Of a DNA stretch of 64,000 bases, positions 1 through 8,575 are shown one piece after another. The DNA is from Endomicrobiales bacterium (GTDB lineage Bacteria > Elusimicrobiota > Endomicrobiia > Endomicrobiales > JAFGIL01): assembly GCA_016929635.1 (NCBI GenBank), contig JAFGIL010000067.1:54855-118854 (forward strand). Direction: 5' to 3'. The notes below the pieces were generated by a model. The model searched no databases. It saw only the letters and a program-made list of their open reading frames with translations, and was not told where the DNA came from. A program made the position numbers and the translations under genes. How positions within the stretch are numbered: the stretch's first letter is position 1; each line of letters opens with the position of its first letter.

Positions 1-1004
1 GTATAATCCGGCGTACAGCTCGGGAAATCAAAAATCTCGCCTGCATTCACGTAATTTACCTTATCATACCAATTCGGATATAAAAGCGATGCATTCTTAT
101 CTTCATCTATTACGATAAGATGTACGTATGAGTTCTTTGTTGCCCAGAAAGAAACATTAAAATTGTCCCCGTTATAATAAAGAGGCTGATTCAACCCGAG
201 CTTTTTATTTTTATAATCCAGCTTTATCTCATATGACGGGTCTCTCTGGCCCTTTGAAATAATTTCTCCTTTTATTTTTACGTAACACTTAATCCCGCCT
301 TCTTTCAGGTTCTCATACACAGGAGCCTCAACTTGTTTGTAATCAACAATAGCATTGCTCCATAAAAGCACATAGTTGGATACGAAACTGTAGCTTTTCT
401 TATTGGACTCTAACATGTAATCCTGAAACACACTTTGAACGTCAATACCGTTTTTCTTCAATGCCTTGTTCAGGGCATCCTCTTCCGCTCTTTTTTCAGC
501 ATCAAAAGCGCGCTCAAACTTGGACGCCGCACCTTCGCCCACTTCTTCAAATCTAATCACTCTCTCCTGTATCCTTTTATCTGTATCTGTATTATCTGAC
601 AGCACGGGCAATCCCAGGGCACCGGAAGAGACTTTATTGTATTTATCTATATGCCTGTCAAGTTCTGAAAATGAATCATTAGCCCTGTTTCTAATGCAAT
701 TTATGGAAGAGGGCTTCTTTGCCGCACATGCACACAAGGATAAGTAACATCCAATAGCAATAAAAATGCATACATTGCTTTTACCGCAGAAAATGCTTTT
801 TAAGTTGTAATATACTTTTGTGTAGAGTATTTTGTATTTCAGATTGAATTTGATATTGTAAATTGCCATATTTATGTTATGTACTAAAACCGAATATTTC
901 CAGGAAACGTATTTCATTCTCAGATAATGCTTTAGTCTATTGTAACGGCTTTCTAAACTGTATAATTTGTAAATTGACTTGTTTCTTATATATTTCCTCA
1001 TCAT
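1..1004 (-). CDS. DUF4384-like lipoprotein (partial, 3' end outside window)
   Basis: The frame is open from an ATG at 1004 to the window edge (334 codons, no stop), preceded by GGAGG five bases upstream of ATG-ATG. Residues about 79-93 are hydrophobic and end in a Cys-Ala-Cys cluster (LSLCAC), which resembles a lipoprotein signal, but about 75 residues of basic, Tyr-rich sequence lie in front of it, unusual for a signal peptide. The middle is charged and helical (SKFERAFDAEKRAEEDALNK). The visible C-terminal part (FWATKNSYVHLIVIDEDK, then LLYPN, then a V-AGE-pattern) matches the pattern of DUF4384, a domain found in envelope lipoproteins. A later in-frame ATG at 869 would shorten the extension to about 33 residues but has no clear ribosome site. 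The function is unknown; the family call is by pattern recognition only. Confidence 0.7.
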   Translation of the reverse strand, partial: MMRKYIRNKSIYKLYSLESRYNRLKHYLRMKYVSWKYSVLVHNINMAIYNIKFNLKYKILYTKVYYNLKSIFCGKSNVCIFIAIGCYLSLCACAAKKPSSINCIRNRANDSFSELDRHIDKYNKVSSGALGLPVLSDNTDTDKRIQERVIRFEEVGEGAASKFERAFDAEKRAEEDALNKALKKNGIDVQSVFQDYMLESNKKSYSFVSNYVLLWSNAIVDYKQVEAPVYENLKEGGIKCYVKIKGEIISKGQRDPSYEIKLDYKNKKLGLNQPLYYNGDNFNVSFWATKNSYVHLIVIDEDKNASLLYPNWYDKVNYVNAGEIFDFPSCTPDY

Positions 1005-1225
1005 ACAATCCTCCATTCAATCCCCATTTGTAATAACTGCAATTTTTATTCCATAATTTCCGTTAGTAACTATTTCAAAAAACTATTCTTTTTTGAATTG
1101 TTTTCCGGTATTCCTAAAATCAAATCCTATCAATGATGTCTCAGAAGTGATACAGTAAACTTTACGATAACAAAACTTATTGAAATTTTATGCCATTTTT
1201 AAATCTTATTTTTAATACAATGGAG

Positions 1226-1954
1226 TTACAATGTAACCTCATATTTTGTACAGAGTCTTTTATTGTAAGATTCAAAGTTGCTTTCCAGAATTATTGTAAC
1301 GCATGCATCTACGGCATCGGGATCGTAAAGAACGCCTCTATTTTGAACTACTTCCTGAATTGCATCTAATACGTTTTGACTTGATTTATCAAACATAATG
1401 GAATCAACAACATCAGCAACTGCTAATATTTTTGCCTCAGTCCATATCTCATTTCCGCTCAATCCAAATGGATATCCGGAGCCGTTGATACGTTCATGGT
1501 GCTGCGCAACCACTTCACCAATTGGCCATGAAAAACCGGCGGTTTTTAATATTTCGCTGCTGATTGTTGAATGCGTTTTGACTATATCAAACTCATGGTC
1601 GTTTAATTTATTGGGTAAAGTTGTAACCTCTTCCGGTATGAACATCAGGCCAACATCATGAAGCAGGCCTGCAATACGAATTATATTGATTCTTTTCTCG
1701 GAAAGCCCTATTCTTCTTCCTATTTTACATGCCAGAAGCGATACCCTGCGCTGGTGTTTTTCAAGATCAGTGTCTATTTTTTCGCTAATGTTTATTGAAT
1801 TATACAAGGATTCGTTAATTACCCAGTTTGTTTCTTTAACCCTCTGCCTTAATTCATTCTCAAATCTAAATAAATTCAACTGCACCAATCCTGCCAAATG
1901 CCTGAATTTTTCCTCATTTTCCAGCAAATTAACTAAGTTATGATTTGTATTCAT
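1226..1954 (-). CDS. HD-GYP domain protein (putative c-di-GMP phosphodiesterase)
   Basis: This 242-residue soluble protein carries an HD-GYP domain over roughly residues 60-230: H67, the HD pair at 99-100 (LLHDVG), HHE at 152-154 and the GYP signature at 160-162 (NGSGYP), then D181 in ILAVADVVDS. HD-GYP proteins hydrolyse c-di-GMP at a di- or tri-iron centre. The usual HDIGK is HDVGL here, so the lysine after the metal-binding HD is missing; the metal ligands themselves look intact. There is no receiver or membrane segment; about 60 N-terminal helical residues precede the domain. The start is supported by an AGGAGG-type ribosome site just upstream. With the GGDEF protein at the right edge and the riboswitch near 55.5 kb it suggests c-di-GMP turnover, though activity is inferred. 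Confidence 0.85.
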   Translation of the reverse strand: MNTNHNLVNLLENEEKFRHLAGLVQLNLFRFENELRQRVKETNWVINESLYNSINISEKIDTDLEKHQRRVSLLACKIGRRIGLSEKRINIIRIAGLLHDVGLMFIPEEVTTLPNKLNDHEFDIVKTHSTISSEILKTAGFSWPIGEVVAQHHERINGSGYPFGLSGNEIWTEAKILAVADVVDSIMFDKSSQNVLDAIQEVVQNRGVLYDPDAVDACVTIILESNFESYNKRLCTKYEVTL

Positions 1955-2033
1955 TGTCTTCCTCCTTTTTTTACTCTTCCCAACAATTCTTACTGCAATT
2001 TATATGCCAAATTAAGGGTGTATATAAAAAAAA

Positions 2034-2060
2034 CCACATTGTTATAACTAAACAATGTGG
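2034..2060 (-). terminator. Rho-independent terminator after the cheB-like gene
   Basis: A perfect 10-bp stem (CCACATTGTT / AACAATGTGG) with a 7-nt loop is followed on the minus strand by eight T residues. It closes the 7554-to-2116 operon. A second palindrome (CTATTCAATT / AATTGAATAG, 2079-2099) lies between it and the stop codon. Confidence 0.85.
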
Positions 2061-2115
2061 CTTTTAGACTTATATTGTCTATTCAATTAAATTGAATAGA
2101 TATTATTCTCTGTAA

Positions 2116-2691
2116 TTATTTGGCGAATAATTCGATAATTTTATCCCTTATTCCTCTGGGTGTCAGCATAAAATCAACTTTTTTTGTTGCAATAGCAGCT
2201 TTCGGCATATAGTGAAGAGCGCAGCTGTTATATTCCTGGGCTATTGTAACCCCCCCGATTTCCTTAATGTGGCTGATACCTGCTGCACCGTCTTTACCCA
2301 TACCGGTGAGAATGATTCCCGTAAAATGATAGCCTTGTATTTTCTGCATCGATTGCATTGCTACATCTATTGAGGGCATAACAAAATTAACAAAATTGCC
2401 GCACTCAAGCCGTATTTTTTCATTTAGAACCACTTTCAAATGGATTTTGCTTGGCGCAATGTATACCGTTTCATTCTGAAGATACTCGTTGTTATCGGGT
2501 ATCTTCACATTCATATCTGTTTTTGCGCCCAGCTCCCTCCTGAGTGATTCATTTATGCACAGGGGCATATGCTGGACTATAATAACAGAAGCATTTATTT
2601 TTGGCATCCCGGAAAATATCGCATCAAGGGCTCTCGGCCCCCCTGCTGATGCTCCTATTATTATGATGTTTTTAGAAAACGATACTCTCAT
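2116..2691 (-). CDS. cheB: CheB-type protein-glutamate methylesterase, catalytic domain only
   Basis: The 191 residues correspond to the C-terminal methylesterase domain of CheB. Visible are the nucleophile motif GASAGGP near residue 15, the histidine of VQHMP near 41, and the acidic residue in LTGMGKDGAAG near 130, the Ser-His-Asp triad. CheB removes methyl groups from chemoreceptor glutamates. Classical CheB has an N-terminal receiver that gates the active site; here it is absent, but a free receiver gene ends 5 bp upstream, as if the two halves were separate polypeptides in one operon. No cheR, cheA or receptor gene is in the window, so the substrate is unknown and it may belong to a chemosensory-like system other than chemotaxis. 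Confidence 0.88.
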   Translation of the reverse strand: MRVSFSKNIIIIGASAGGPRALDAIFSGMPKINASVIIVQHMPLCINESLRRELGAKTDMNVKIPDNNEYLQNETVYIAPSKIHLKVVLNEKIRLECGNFVNFVMPSIDVAMQSMQKIQGYHFTGIILTGMGKDGAAGISHIKEIGGVTIAQEYNSCALHYMPKAAIATKKVDFMLTPRGIRDKIIELFAK

Positions 2692-2696
2692 ATGTT

Positions 2697-3074
2697 TTAT
2701 TTATTAAGATACGAACTGTACTTCTGCACTATATCAACTAACTCATCGGAATCAAAAGGTTTCGTTACGTAATCTATTACGTACTCCTTTACGCTTTCCA
2801 TCTTTTCGCTCGGCTGCTCCACTGCTGTCAGCATAATAATGACTATATCTTTCCACAGCCCCTTGTCAATAATCTGTTTTACGGTATCCCAGCCGTCAAT
2901 TCCGGGCATCATAATATCCAATATTATTACTCCCTTAAATCCTTTTTCCAGTTCCTCAATACACTCTTTTCCATTGCTTGCAGTGACTACTTCATAGCCA
3001 TTATGCTCAAAAAGGACTCTAATTGTAGTTAAAATATCCGGTTCATCATCAACTACCATTAATTTTTTTATCAT
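2697..3074 (-). CDS. CheY-like response regulator receiver domain
   Basis: This is a single receiver domain of 125 residues. Acidic pocket residues are D9 and D10 (MVVDDE), the phospho-acceptor is D53 (ILDIMMPG), and the switch positions are T83 (MLTAVEQ) and K105 (VTKPFD). There is no output domain, so signalling must go through a partner. It lies 5 bp before the free CheB catalytic domain, the most obvious partner, and 37 bp after the barrel gene of the transporter operon. A GGGAGG-type ribosome site precedes the ATG. The cognate kinase is not identified. Confidence 0.9.
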   Translation of the reverse strand: MIKKLMVVDDEPDILTTIRVLFEHNGYEVVTASNGKECIEELEKGFKGVIILDIMMPGIDGWDTVKQIIDKGLWKDIVIIMLTAVEQPSEKMESVKEYVIDYVTKPFDSDELVDIVQKYSSYLNK

Positions 3075-3111
3075 AAACCTTATCCTCCCTGATTATGAAC
3101 TAGTATTAAGT

Positions 3112-4203
3112 TTAAAAAGCTAATTTGATTAATCCCTGAACGCCGAAGTCGCCAACGCTTTCCTTTTGTGAGCCGTATTCGCTTGAGCTGTCACCAAAAA
3201 CCGCAAAAGGAAGTATCGCTATTTCAATTATGTCATTATAAAAATAGTCGGCCACGCTGCCTATAATGGTCGAACTGTCATTAAGATTTGAGAATACAAA
3301 ACCGGTTATTGTCAGTTTCTCGCTAAACAGATAACTGGCTGACGGAACAATATAATCAACCCCCAGAGTCCTGCCTTTAAACAATAAATTGACGTCATAA
3401 TTTGCCTTATTTTTTGAACCAAAGCCATTGTAATAATACTCGCAGTTAAAAGTCCATCTGTCATAAATATATTCAAGGCCCGTCACGAATTCGTCTTTTT
3501 CCTGATCATTGAATCTTGCTGCTTCCAGCCATATGCCCCAGTCTATTTTTGGGATTGACCCCTTAATCGATACACCAAATACATTATCGTCATTATCTGT
3601 GTATTCTGTCCCATTTACCTCAAACTCTCTCTCTCCTAATTTCGTATAAGAAAGCGCTATGTCGAAATCAGATACATTCTTTTTTATCCGCAGGCCAAAA
3701 TCTTCCTTTCCTGTTTCGTCTATAGTAATATCAGAGCTTACCTCATTCTCTATGGAATATCCGGCAGCATAAACAAAATCTGTCATTGCCCCAAAATGAT
3801 ATGAAGTTAAAGTAACAGCATCTCTCCCTGTCTTATAATATACAGGGTCAAATGCAGCCCCCAGCGGCTTTGAGTTGAAAATATCGGTAGGATTAAAGTT
3901 ATACCCGCTTCCCCATGCCATCAGCTGCCTTCCGACAACCAAATCAAACTTACCCTTTAGAAACTTTACATAAGCAACGTTCAACCTGTGTTTGCTGTCC
4001 TCGTACTGATAATGAATATCGCTTACGATATTCTTCTTATCCAGCAGTTTAAGAAATATCCTGCCAGAGATATCAGACGATGCCTCGGATTTCTTTGCTG
4101 AAACAGCGCTTAGAATAACCTCTGAAGTTAAATCCACTGCATAACAAGGAAGGACAAAAAATGAAAAGATATAAACCGCTAAAATATATTTCAATTTAAC
4201 CAT
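3112..4203 (-). CDS. Outer-membrane beta-barrel protein of an MMPL/LolA-like locus
   Basis: The 363-residue product has a signal peptide (about residues 1-22, ending PCYA), then alternating beta-type sequence with many aromatic and glycine residues, and ends in a hydrophobic strand with terminal Phe (LIKLAF), as in outer-membrane barrels. The segment VGRQLMAWGSGYNFNPTDIF is typical of uncharacterised DUF1302-like barrels found beside RND/MMPL exporters. The ATG at 4203 is preferred over an in-frame GTG at 4209. It lies about 20 bp after the LolA-like gene, which follows the exporter, so the three probably form one export route across the envelope. The cargo is unknown. The barrel assignment is inferred from composition and neighbours. 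Confidence 0.7.
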   Translation of the reverse strand: MVKLKYILAVYIFSFFVLPCYAVDLTSEVILSAVSAKKSEASSDISGRIFLKLLDKKNIVSDIHYQYEDSKHRLNVAYVKFLKGKFDLVVGRQLMAWGSGYNFNPTDIFNSKPLGAAFDPVYYKTGRDAVTLTSYHFGAMTDFVYAAGYSIENEVSSDITIDETGKEDFGLRIKKNVSDFDIALSYTKLGEREFEVNGTEYTDNDDNVFGVSIKGSIPKIDWGIWLEAARFNDQEKDEFVTGLEYIYDRWTFNCEYYYNGFGSKNKANYDVNLLFKGRTLGVDYIVPSASYLFSEKLTITGFVFSNLNDSSTIIGSVADYFYNDIIEIAILPFAVFGDSSSEYGSQKESVGDFGVQGLIKLAF

Positions 4204-4223
4204 TTGCACATATTTGCTGTCTG

Positions 4224-4955
4224 CTATTTTTTAAGGTATCTCTCAGAGAACAATTTATCATCCAGTCTCAGGTCAAACTCGGCAGAATCCTCTTTCATTT
4301 CAAAATTTGTTATTTTCTGTGAGCCGATTTCTTTCATGGACACGAAAAGTGCTACCAGATGTCCGCCAATATTCACAATATCTTTCGATATAAGTTCTTT
4401 GTATTTAAGGTCGTTTTTATTATAATACTCAACTTTTGTGGCAATAAAATCATCCTTCCGGACATCAGCCAGCAGATATTTATAGGTTTTGTCTTTATCT
4501 TTAGGGATTATCTTAAGCACATATTCCTTATCCGTCTCTTTTTCGATTTCAGCCGTATAGTCATCCACGTAATTCATGTCCATATCTTCGTAACTGAAGC
4601 TTGAACCCATCATGCTGCCTTTTTTGGCTGATTTTGAAAGAAGGCGCACCCTGTTTGTCCTGTTATTATAATACCAGATATTGTCACCTACGGTAAGTAT
4701 TGCGGTTCCTTTGAGCCTTGCAGGTTCAGTAAACCGCATCAGGCTCATGTCTTCTTCTTCTCCGGTTTTTTCATAAGAAATCAGTGACATGCTGGTTGTA
4801 TGCCCGTCCCTGTTGATAATTTTCATAGTAGCATTCATCTTTGCGGTTTTATAATCCCTTACGTCATCCATTTTATCGAGTATCTCATCCGCCGTTAATG
4901 CGAACAGTAAAGTCCTGCAAAAAATGACTATAAATGATATAAATATTTTTCTCAC
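4224..4955 (-). CDS. Outer-membrane lipoprotein-sorting (LolA-like) protein
   Basis: The 243-residue protein starts with GTG, preceded by GGAGG, and has a signal peptide (FISFIVIFCRTLLFA). The mature part (ADEILDKMDDVRDYKT, RFTEPARLKGTAIL, NIWYYNNRTNRVRLL, GSSFSYEDM) matches the periplasmic 'outer membrane lipoprotein-sorting protein' family with a LolA-like half-barrel. Members of this family are commonly encoded beside MMPL/RND exporters and are thought to carry lipid-like substrates across the periplasm. It lies 16 bp after the exporter gene and just before a barrel gene. Specific substrate and direction cannot be read from the sequence. Confidence 0.85.
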   Translation of the reverse strand: MRKIFISFIVIFCRTLLFALTADEILDKMDDVRDYKTAKMNATMKIINRDGHTTSMSLISYEKTGEEEDMSLMRFTEPARLKGTAILTVGDNIWYYNNRTNRVRLLSKSAKKGSMMGSSFSYEDMDMNYVDDYTAEIEKETDKEYVLKIIPKDKDKTYKYLLADVRKDDFIATKVEYYNKNDLKYKELISKDIVNIGGHLVALFVSMKEIGSQKITNFEMKEDSAEFDLRLDDKLFSERYLKK

Positions 4956-4971
4956 TTAAACCTCCAAATTA

Positions 4972-7554
4972 TCATTCACTAGCTTTTTCTGTTACTTTTA
5001 TCAGACTGCTTAATAATAGAACTGTCAGAAGAAAAGCCCAGCCGATTCCGATTATCAAAAGCTTCCCGAATGAACCGAACCCCTGGTATTTGCTAACTAT
5101 CATTGTTCCGAATGCTGCCATAGTTGTTAGGGTAGTCAATAAAATTGCCCGCCCGGTACTCTTCATGGCTATAACGATATTTCTTTCAATTAAATACCTG
5201 TGAATCAGATGCACTCCGTCATCCACTCCTATACCGATAATAATCGGCAATGCGATTATATTAACATAATCGAATTTCATCCCTGTCCATACCATAACGC
5301 CAACTAACAGAACCAGAGTAAAAGCCATCGGCATCATTGCGAAAGTCGCAAACTTTAGACTCCTGAAATCTATAAGAAGAATAATAAATATCGCACATAC
5401 AACCAACAAAAGAACTTTCTTTCCTTCACTTGCTGCTATATTCATAACCTCAATGCTTAAAAGAGAAGAGCCGGTCAGGGGCATATCCAGAGACTGTATT
5501 TCTGCCACATAAAGAGGCTGAAACTCGTTTGTCCAAACATCTTCCTTGGGATAAATAGTGGTTAGGAACGTGCCGTCTTTGCCGATGTAGTTTTCTTTTA
5601 TGGTTCTAGGTATATCTTCCAAAGTTATTTTTTTGCTGCTGTTAGCATTCAGGACCGTTTTTTTTATGTTCTTTATGAACAGTTTCTGTATTTTAACAAG
5701 ATTATCGGCATTACCATCCAGGCTGTCTTTAGTCTCCTGTATTAGATTGCTATTAACCAATTTATCTATTTTTTCAACTATCTTTGTTTCTCCTCCGATA
5801 TATGCAAGGTCGCTCAACTCTATTAAATTCGCCTCAAGCCTCATGATCTCATCTTTCAGCTGTTCCAGGTGGAGCCCTGAATCTGCTTCCGGCTTAATTC
5901 TTTTCTTTATACCGGCAAGAAGCTTCATGCGTTTCTGCTGTTCCTTTTGCACAGGAATATAATTTGCGATAGACTGTACCATGCCTACCGTATCAAGGTC
6001 TTCTGCCTGGTCCTTGATTTTATGCGCCTCTTCGATTGTTTTTGTTATCCCAAGCGTTATATCATTGCTAAAATCGAACTTTTCTATCATCTTATCGTTT
6101 ATCTCAAGTGATTCAAGGCCTTTTGCCTCGATATCTTTTAAATTCCTCGAAAACTCTATATCTTTAAATCTTACCGCGCTTAAAATCAGAAGTACAGCAA
6201 TAAAGATTATAACAAGCGAAGGCCTTTTAACAACCGTACTTTCATATAACTTTATTGCAACTGATTCTTCTTCCATTCTTTTTACTTCTTTTCTTCCAAA
6301 AATCAAAAGCAGGGAAGGAAGTATGAATATCGAAGCTAAAAGAGTGCAGATTATACCTATTCCAAGGGTAAATCCGAACTCCCTGAACGCGGGAAAAGTA
6401 CTTATTACGAACATCATAAAACCAATCGAGGTCGTTATAGATCCCGTAATAATACCTTTCACGCTCTTCTCGTATACCTTGGTAATGGAATCTTCAACGC
6501 TGGTTCCCTTGTGGCGCTCTTCGGTATACAGTGCAATAATATGTATCGCGTAATCTATTCCAAGCCCTATAAGAATTGCACCCATCATAGCAGTAAAAGA
6601 ATTAAGCCATCCTACAAATATATATGTCAATCCCATAGACCATATAATCCCGATAATTAAAGGGATAATTGCAAGTATAGTATATCGTATCAGCTTGAAT
6701 CCTATTAAAAATATCAGGAATATAAAAATAATCGATAAAATCGAAGATACTTTCATATCGCGCATGCTCGTATTCATTTCATCGCGTTGAAGCACCAGGA
6801 ACCCGCCAATACCGGCTTTTACGTTATGAGCTTTCTGGTTATCCTTTATTACACCTTCGAGTTTATCTATAAAAGGGACCAATACCATAACTTCTGTTAT
6901 AGGTATATCTGTCTTAACAAACATAAGACCCATAGACCTGTCAGACGAAATCATGTACTTTGGCCCGGCCAGGAATTCATCAGACAGCTTTTTTACTTTA
7001 TTTTTGTCGACTTCTGGGGCTTTCAGAGTATTTAAAAAATCTTCAATAGTGTTAAATACTCCAAGCATTTCCTGCCTGTCTTTCCTCATTTTATCCGAAT
7101 CCTCACCGGCAATGTATTCTTTTTCGAAATTATCGTTTAACCCGCCGACAAAATCCTTTAGGCTGGATGCAGTGAGCATTCCCTCGATAGATTCCAGCTC
7201 CCTTTCTTTAAGCAGTAAAAAACCGTGTTTCTTGATAAAATCCGTTTCCGATTTATATATAACCTCATCAACGTTATCCAGCTTGGATACTTTATGCCTG
7301 GTATCCTCTATGTAACTGATAATATCTTCTTCTCTGCCTTCAATAGCCACATTGATTAAATCAATACCTACAAAATTATCCAGGGCATTCTGGTATGCAA
7401 CAACCGTAGGCTGGTTCTTCGGAAGCATATCCTCCATCCTCATATTCAGCTCCAGCTTACTGATCCACCATATGCACAGCGCCGTAAATAAAAATGATAC
7501 AGCCAAAATTATTTTATAGCGTTTTTTTATTAACTCAGCGATTTTTATTAACAT
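4972..7554 (-). CDS. MMPL/RND-superfamily exporter
   Basis: This 860-residue protein has the duplicated RND architecture. A first membrane helix (about residues 14-31) is followed by a periplasmic domain and a cluster of five helices containing GLGIDYAIH; the second half repeats this, with a helix near 445, a periplasmic domain and a final cluster containing GIGVDDGVH. These Asp-containing motifs are the signature of MMPL/HpnN-type exporters, which move lipids or other hydrophobic molecules using the proton gradient. It is the first gene of a co-directional operon (exporter, LolA-like carrier, outer-membrane barrel, receiver, CheB domain). Its length fits the family. Lipid transport is an inference from the LolA-like neighbour. 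Confidence 0.9.
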   Translation of the reverse strand: MLIKIAELIKKRYKIILAVSFLFTALCIWWISKLELNMRMEDMLPKNQPTVVAYQNALDNFVGIDLINVAIEGREEDIISYIEDTRHKVSKLDNVDEVIYKSETDFIKKHGFLLLKERELESIEGMLTASSLKDFVGGLNDNFEKEYIAGEDSDKMRKDRQEMLGVFNTIEDFLNTLKAPEVDKNKVKKLSDEFLAGPKYMISSDRSMGLMFVKTDIPITEVMVLVPFIDKLEGVIKDNQKAHNVKAGIGGFLVLQRDEMNTSMRDMKVSSILSIIFIFLIFLIGFKLIRYTILAIIPLIIGIIWSMGLTYIFVGWLNSFTAMMGAILIGLGIDYAIHIIALYTEERHKGTSVEDSITKVYEKSVKGIITGSITTSIGFMMFVISTFPAFREFGFTLGIGIICTLLASIFILPSLLLIFGRKEVKRMEEESVAIKLYESTVVKRPSLVIIFIAVLLILSAVRFKDIEFSRNLKDIEAKGLESLEINDKMIEKFDFSNDITLGITKTIEEAHKIKDQAEDLDTVGMVQSIANYIPVQKEQQKRMKLLAGIKKRIKPEADSGLHLEQLKDEIMRLEANLIELSDLAYIGGETKIVEKIDKLVNSNLIQETKDSLDGNADNLVKIQKLFIKNIKKTVLNANSSKKITLEDIPRTIKENYIGKDGTFLTTIYPKEDVWTNEFQPLYVAEIQSLDMPLTGSSLLSIEVMNIAASEGKKVLLLVVCAIFIILLIDFRSLKFATFAMMPMAFTLVLLVGVMVWTGMKFDYVNIIALPIIIGIGVDDGVHLIHRYLIERNIVIAMKSTGRAILLTTLTTMAAFGTMIVSKYQGFGSFGKLLIIGIGWAFLLTVLLLSSLIKVTEKASE

Positions 7555-7722
7555 CTTTTTCTCACTTTCAGATTAATACTAATCTTCATTTATTTTATTT
7601 ATTTAATAATGTATTTTTATTCAAAGGTAAGCTGTCTGCTCTTGTATTTAAAAAATCATAGGCAACATTTTCAACAACGGTATGAGATTTAAAATTACTC
7701 TTTTTAAAGTGGTGGGTTATAC

Positions 7723-7905
7723 CTATTTCCTCTTGCGCCTATCGTTTATTATCCGCCTCTCGGTTCCGTCTCTCCTTTCGCCCATTAACCTTCTTTCTTT
7801 TCCAACAGAAACATTATTCTTTCTTCTTTGAGCACCGCTTCTTCTATCTCTATCGGACCTTCGTTCTTTATCTGATCTTTTCTCTCTAAAATCCAATAAA
7901 CTCAC
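7723..7905 (-). CDS. Small Arg-rich peptide with RR-x-DRR repeats
   Basis: This 60-residue frame is dominated by charged repeats: SDKERRSDRDRRSGAQRR, then GKERRLMGERRDGTERR and INDRRKRK. About a third of the residues are Arg. It starts with GTG overlapping a purine-rich GGGGGTGAG stretch, 12 bp after the retropepsin-like gene, and appears to be the last gene of that operon. Similar 'DRR' strings occur at the start of some PilZ and other bacterial proteins, but no domain is visible here. It could bind nucleic acid or acidic surfaces, which is speculation; the repeat itself is what can be seen. Confidence 0.6.
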   Translation of the reverse strand: MSLLDFREKRSDKERRSDRDRRSGAQRRKNNVSVGKERRLMGERRDGTERRIINDRRKRK

Positions 7906-7916
7906 CCCCGCACAAA

Positions 7917-8315
7917 CTACCTTCTATCTAATATGATTTCTCCTTTATCAAAATCCATCTTAACACTAAAATTTCTGATATAATTCAGGCCTATCACTCC
8001 GTCAACATATCTTTCTTTCGGAAAGTTATAGCAATAAACCTCCAGATCCTCAATCGGCTCGTTTCCTATAGAAAATTCTCTGAGCCTTACCATAGGCACG
8101 CTCTCTATATTATCAACAGTTATCATCTTCGCGGTTTCCTGGCTCTGGCCAGGCTCATAGCCCAGATACTTTACCATATCATAAGATATAGTCGTAACTG
8201 CTGCTCCGGTATCAAATGCAAGTTTAATTAAAAATTCCTGATCATTCTCTTTTCCAACCAGGATAGCTTCAACCACAATCAGGCTTTTATCCGGGTCAAA
8301 CTTTATTTTTCCCAT
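7917..8315 (-). CDS. Retropepsin-like (clan AA) aspartic protease
   Basis: The 132-residue protein is a single retropepsin-like domain: LAFDTGAAVTTIS gives the catalytic D-T-G-A, followed by a flap-like segment (AKMITVDNIESVPMVRLREFSIG) and the second conserved region DGVIGLNYIRNFSVKMDFDK. Such single-lobed proteases act as dimers with one Asp from each chain. No signal peptide or membrane anchor is seen, so it is probably cytoplasmic. Its start overlaps the end of the preceding small gene by 13 bp, implying translational coupling. Substrates of bacterial proteins of this type are mostly unknown. Confidence 0.85.
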   Translation of the reverse strand: MGKIKFDPDKSLIVVEAILVGKENDQEFLIKLAFDTGAAVTTISYDMVKYLGYEPGQSQETAKMITVDNIESVPMVRLREFSIGNEPIEDLEVYCYNFPKERYVDGVIGLNYIRNFSVKMDFDKGEIILDRR

Positions 8316-8548
8316 TTAATCAACCCGCTCTTTTCCGGAATCTCTCCGATATACCTTAACGCTACCTTCCCTTTATAATCCCTAAACTCCTGCAGCCTAA
8401 CAGATACCTCATCTCTGCTGTTTGTATGAAAAGCTACCTGGCCTGAGCTTAACTCGCCGTTATCGCTGAACTGGCAGTCGATCATAAATACCCATTGCTC
8501 TTTATACTTTTTCTCCACTTCTTTTGCAGTTAAAACCTGGGCTGACAT
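8303..8548 (-). CDS. Small conserved-type hypothetical protein coupled to the retropepsin-like gene
   Basis: The product is an 81-residue soluble protein of mixed alpha/beta character (VFMIDCQFSDNGELSSGQV, then YKGKVALRYIGEIPEKSG). The ATG at 8548 is chosen over an in-frame GTG at 8557 because GGAGGTGA lies at the right distance upstream of the ATG and overlaps the GTG. The reading frame runs 13 bp into the protease gene. I recognise no domain. The tight overlap suggests the two proteins work together, for example as partner, inhibitor or substrate of the protease; this is inference. Confidence 0.7.
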   Translation of the reverse strand: MSAQVLTAKEVEKKYKEQWVFMIDCQFSDNGELSSGQVAFHTNSRDEVSVRLQEFRDYKGKVALRYIGEIPEKSGLIKWEK

Positions 8549-8575
8549 TTTACTCACCTCCGTTTAAACATTGCT

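Noticed and set aside
466..747. 93-codon plus-strand frame near the left edge
   Set aside because: The minus strand has a continuous DUF4384-type protein with a ribosome site; the plus frame is its shadow.
5981..6553. 190-codon plus-strand frame opposite the MMPL exporter
   Set aside because: It mirrors the exporter's conserved membrane region and has no domain or start signal.
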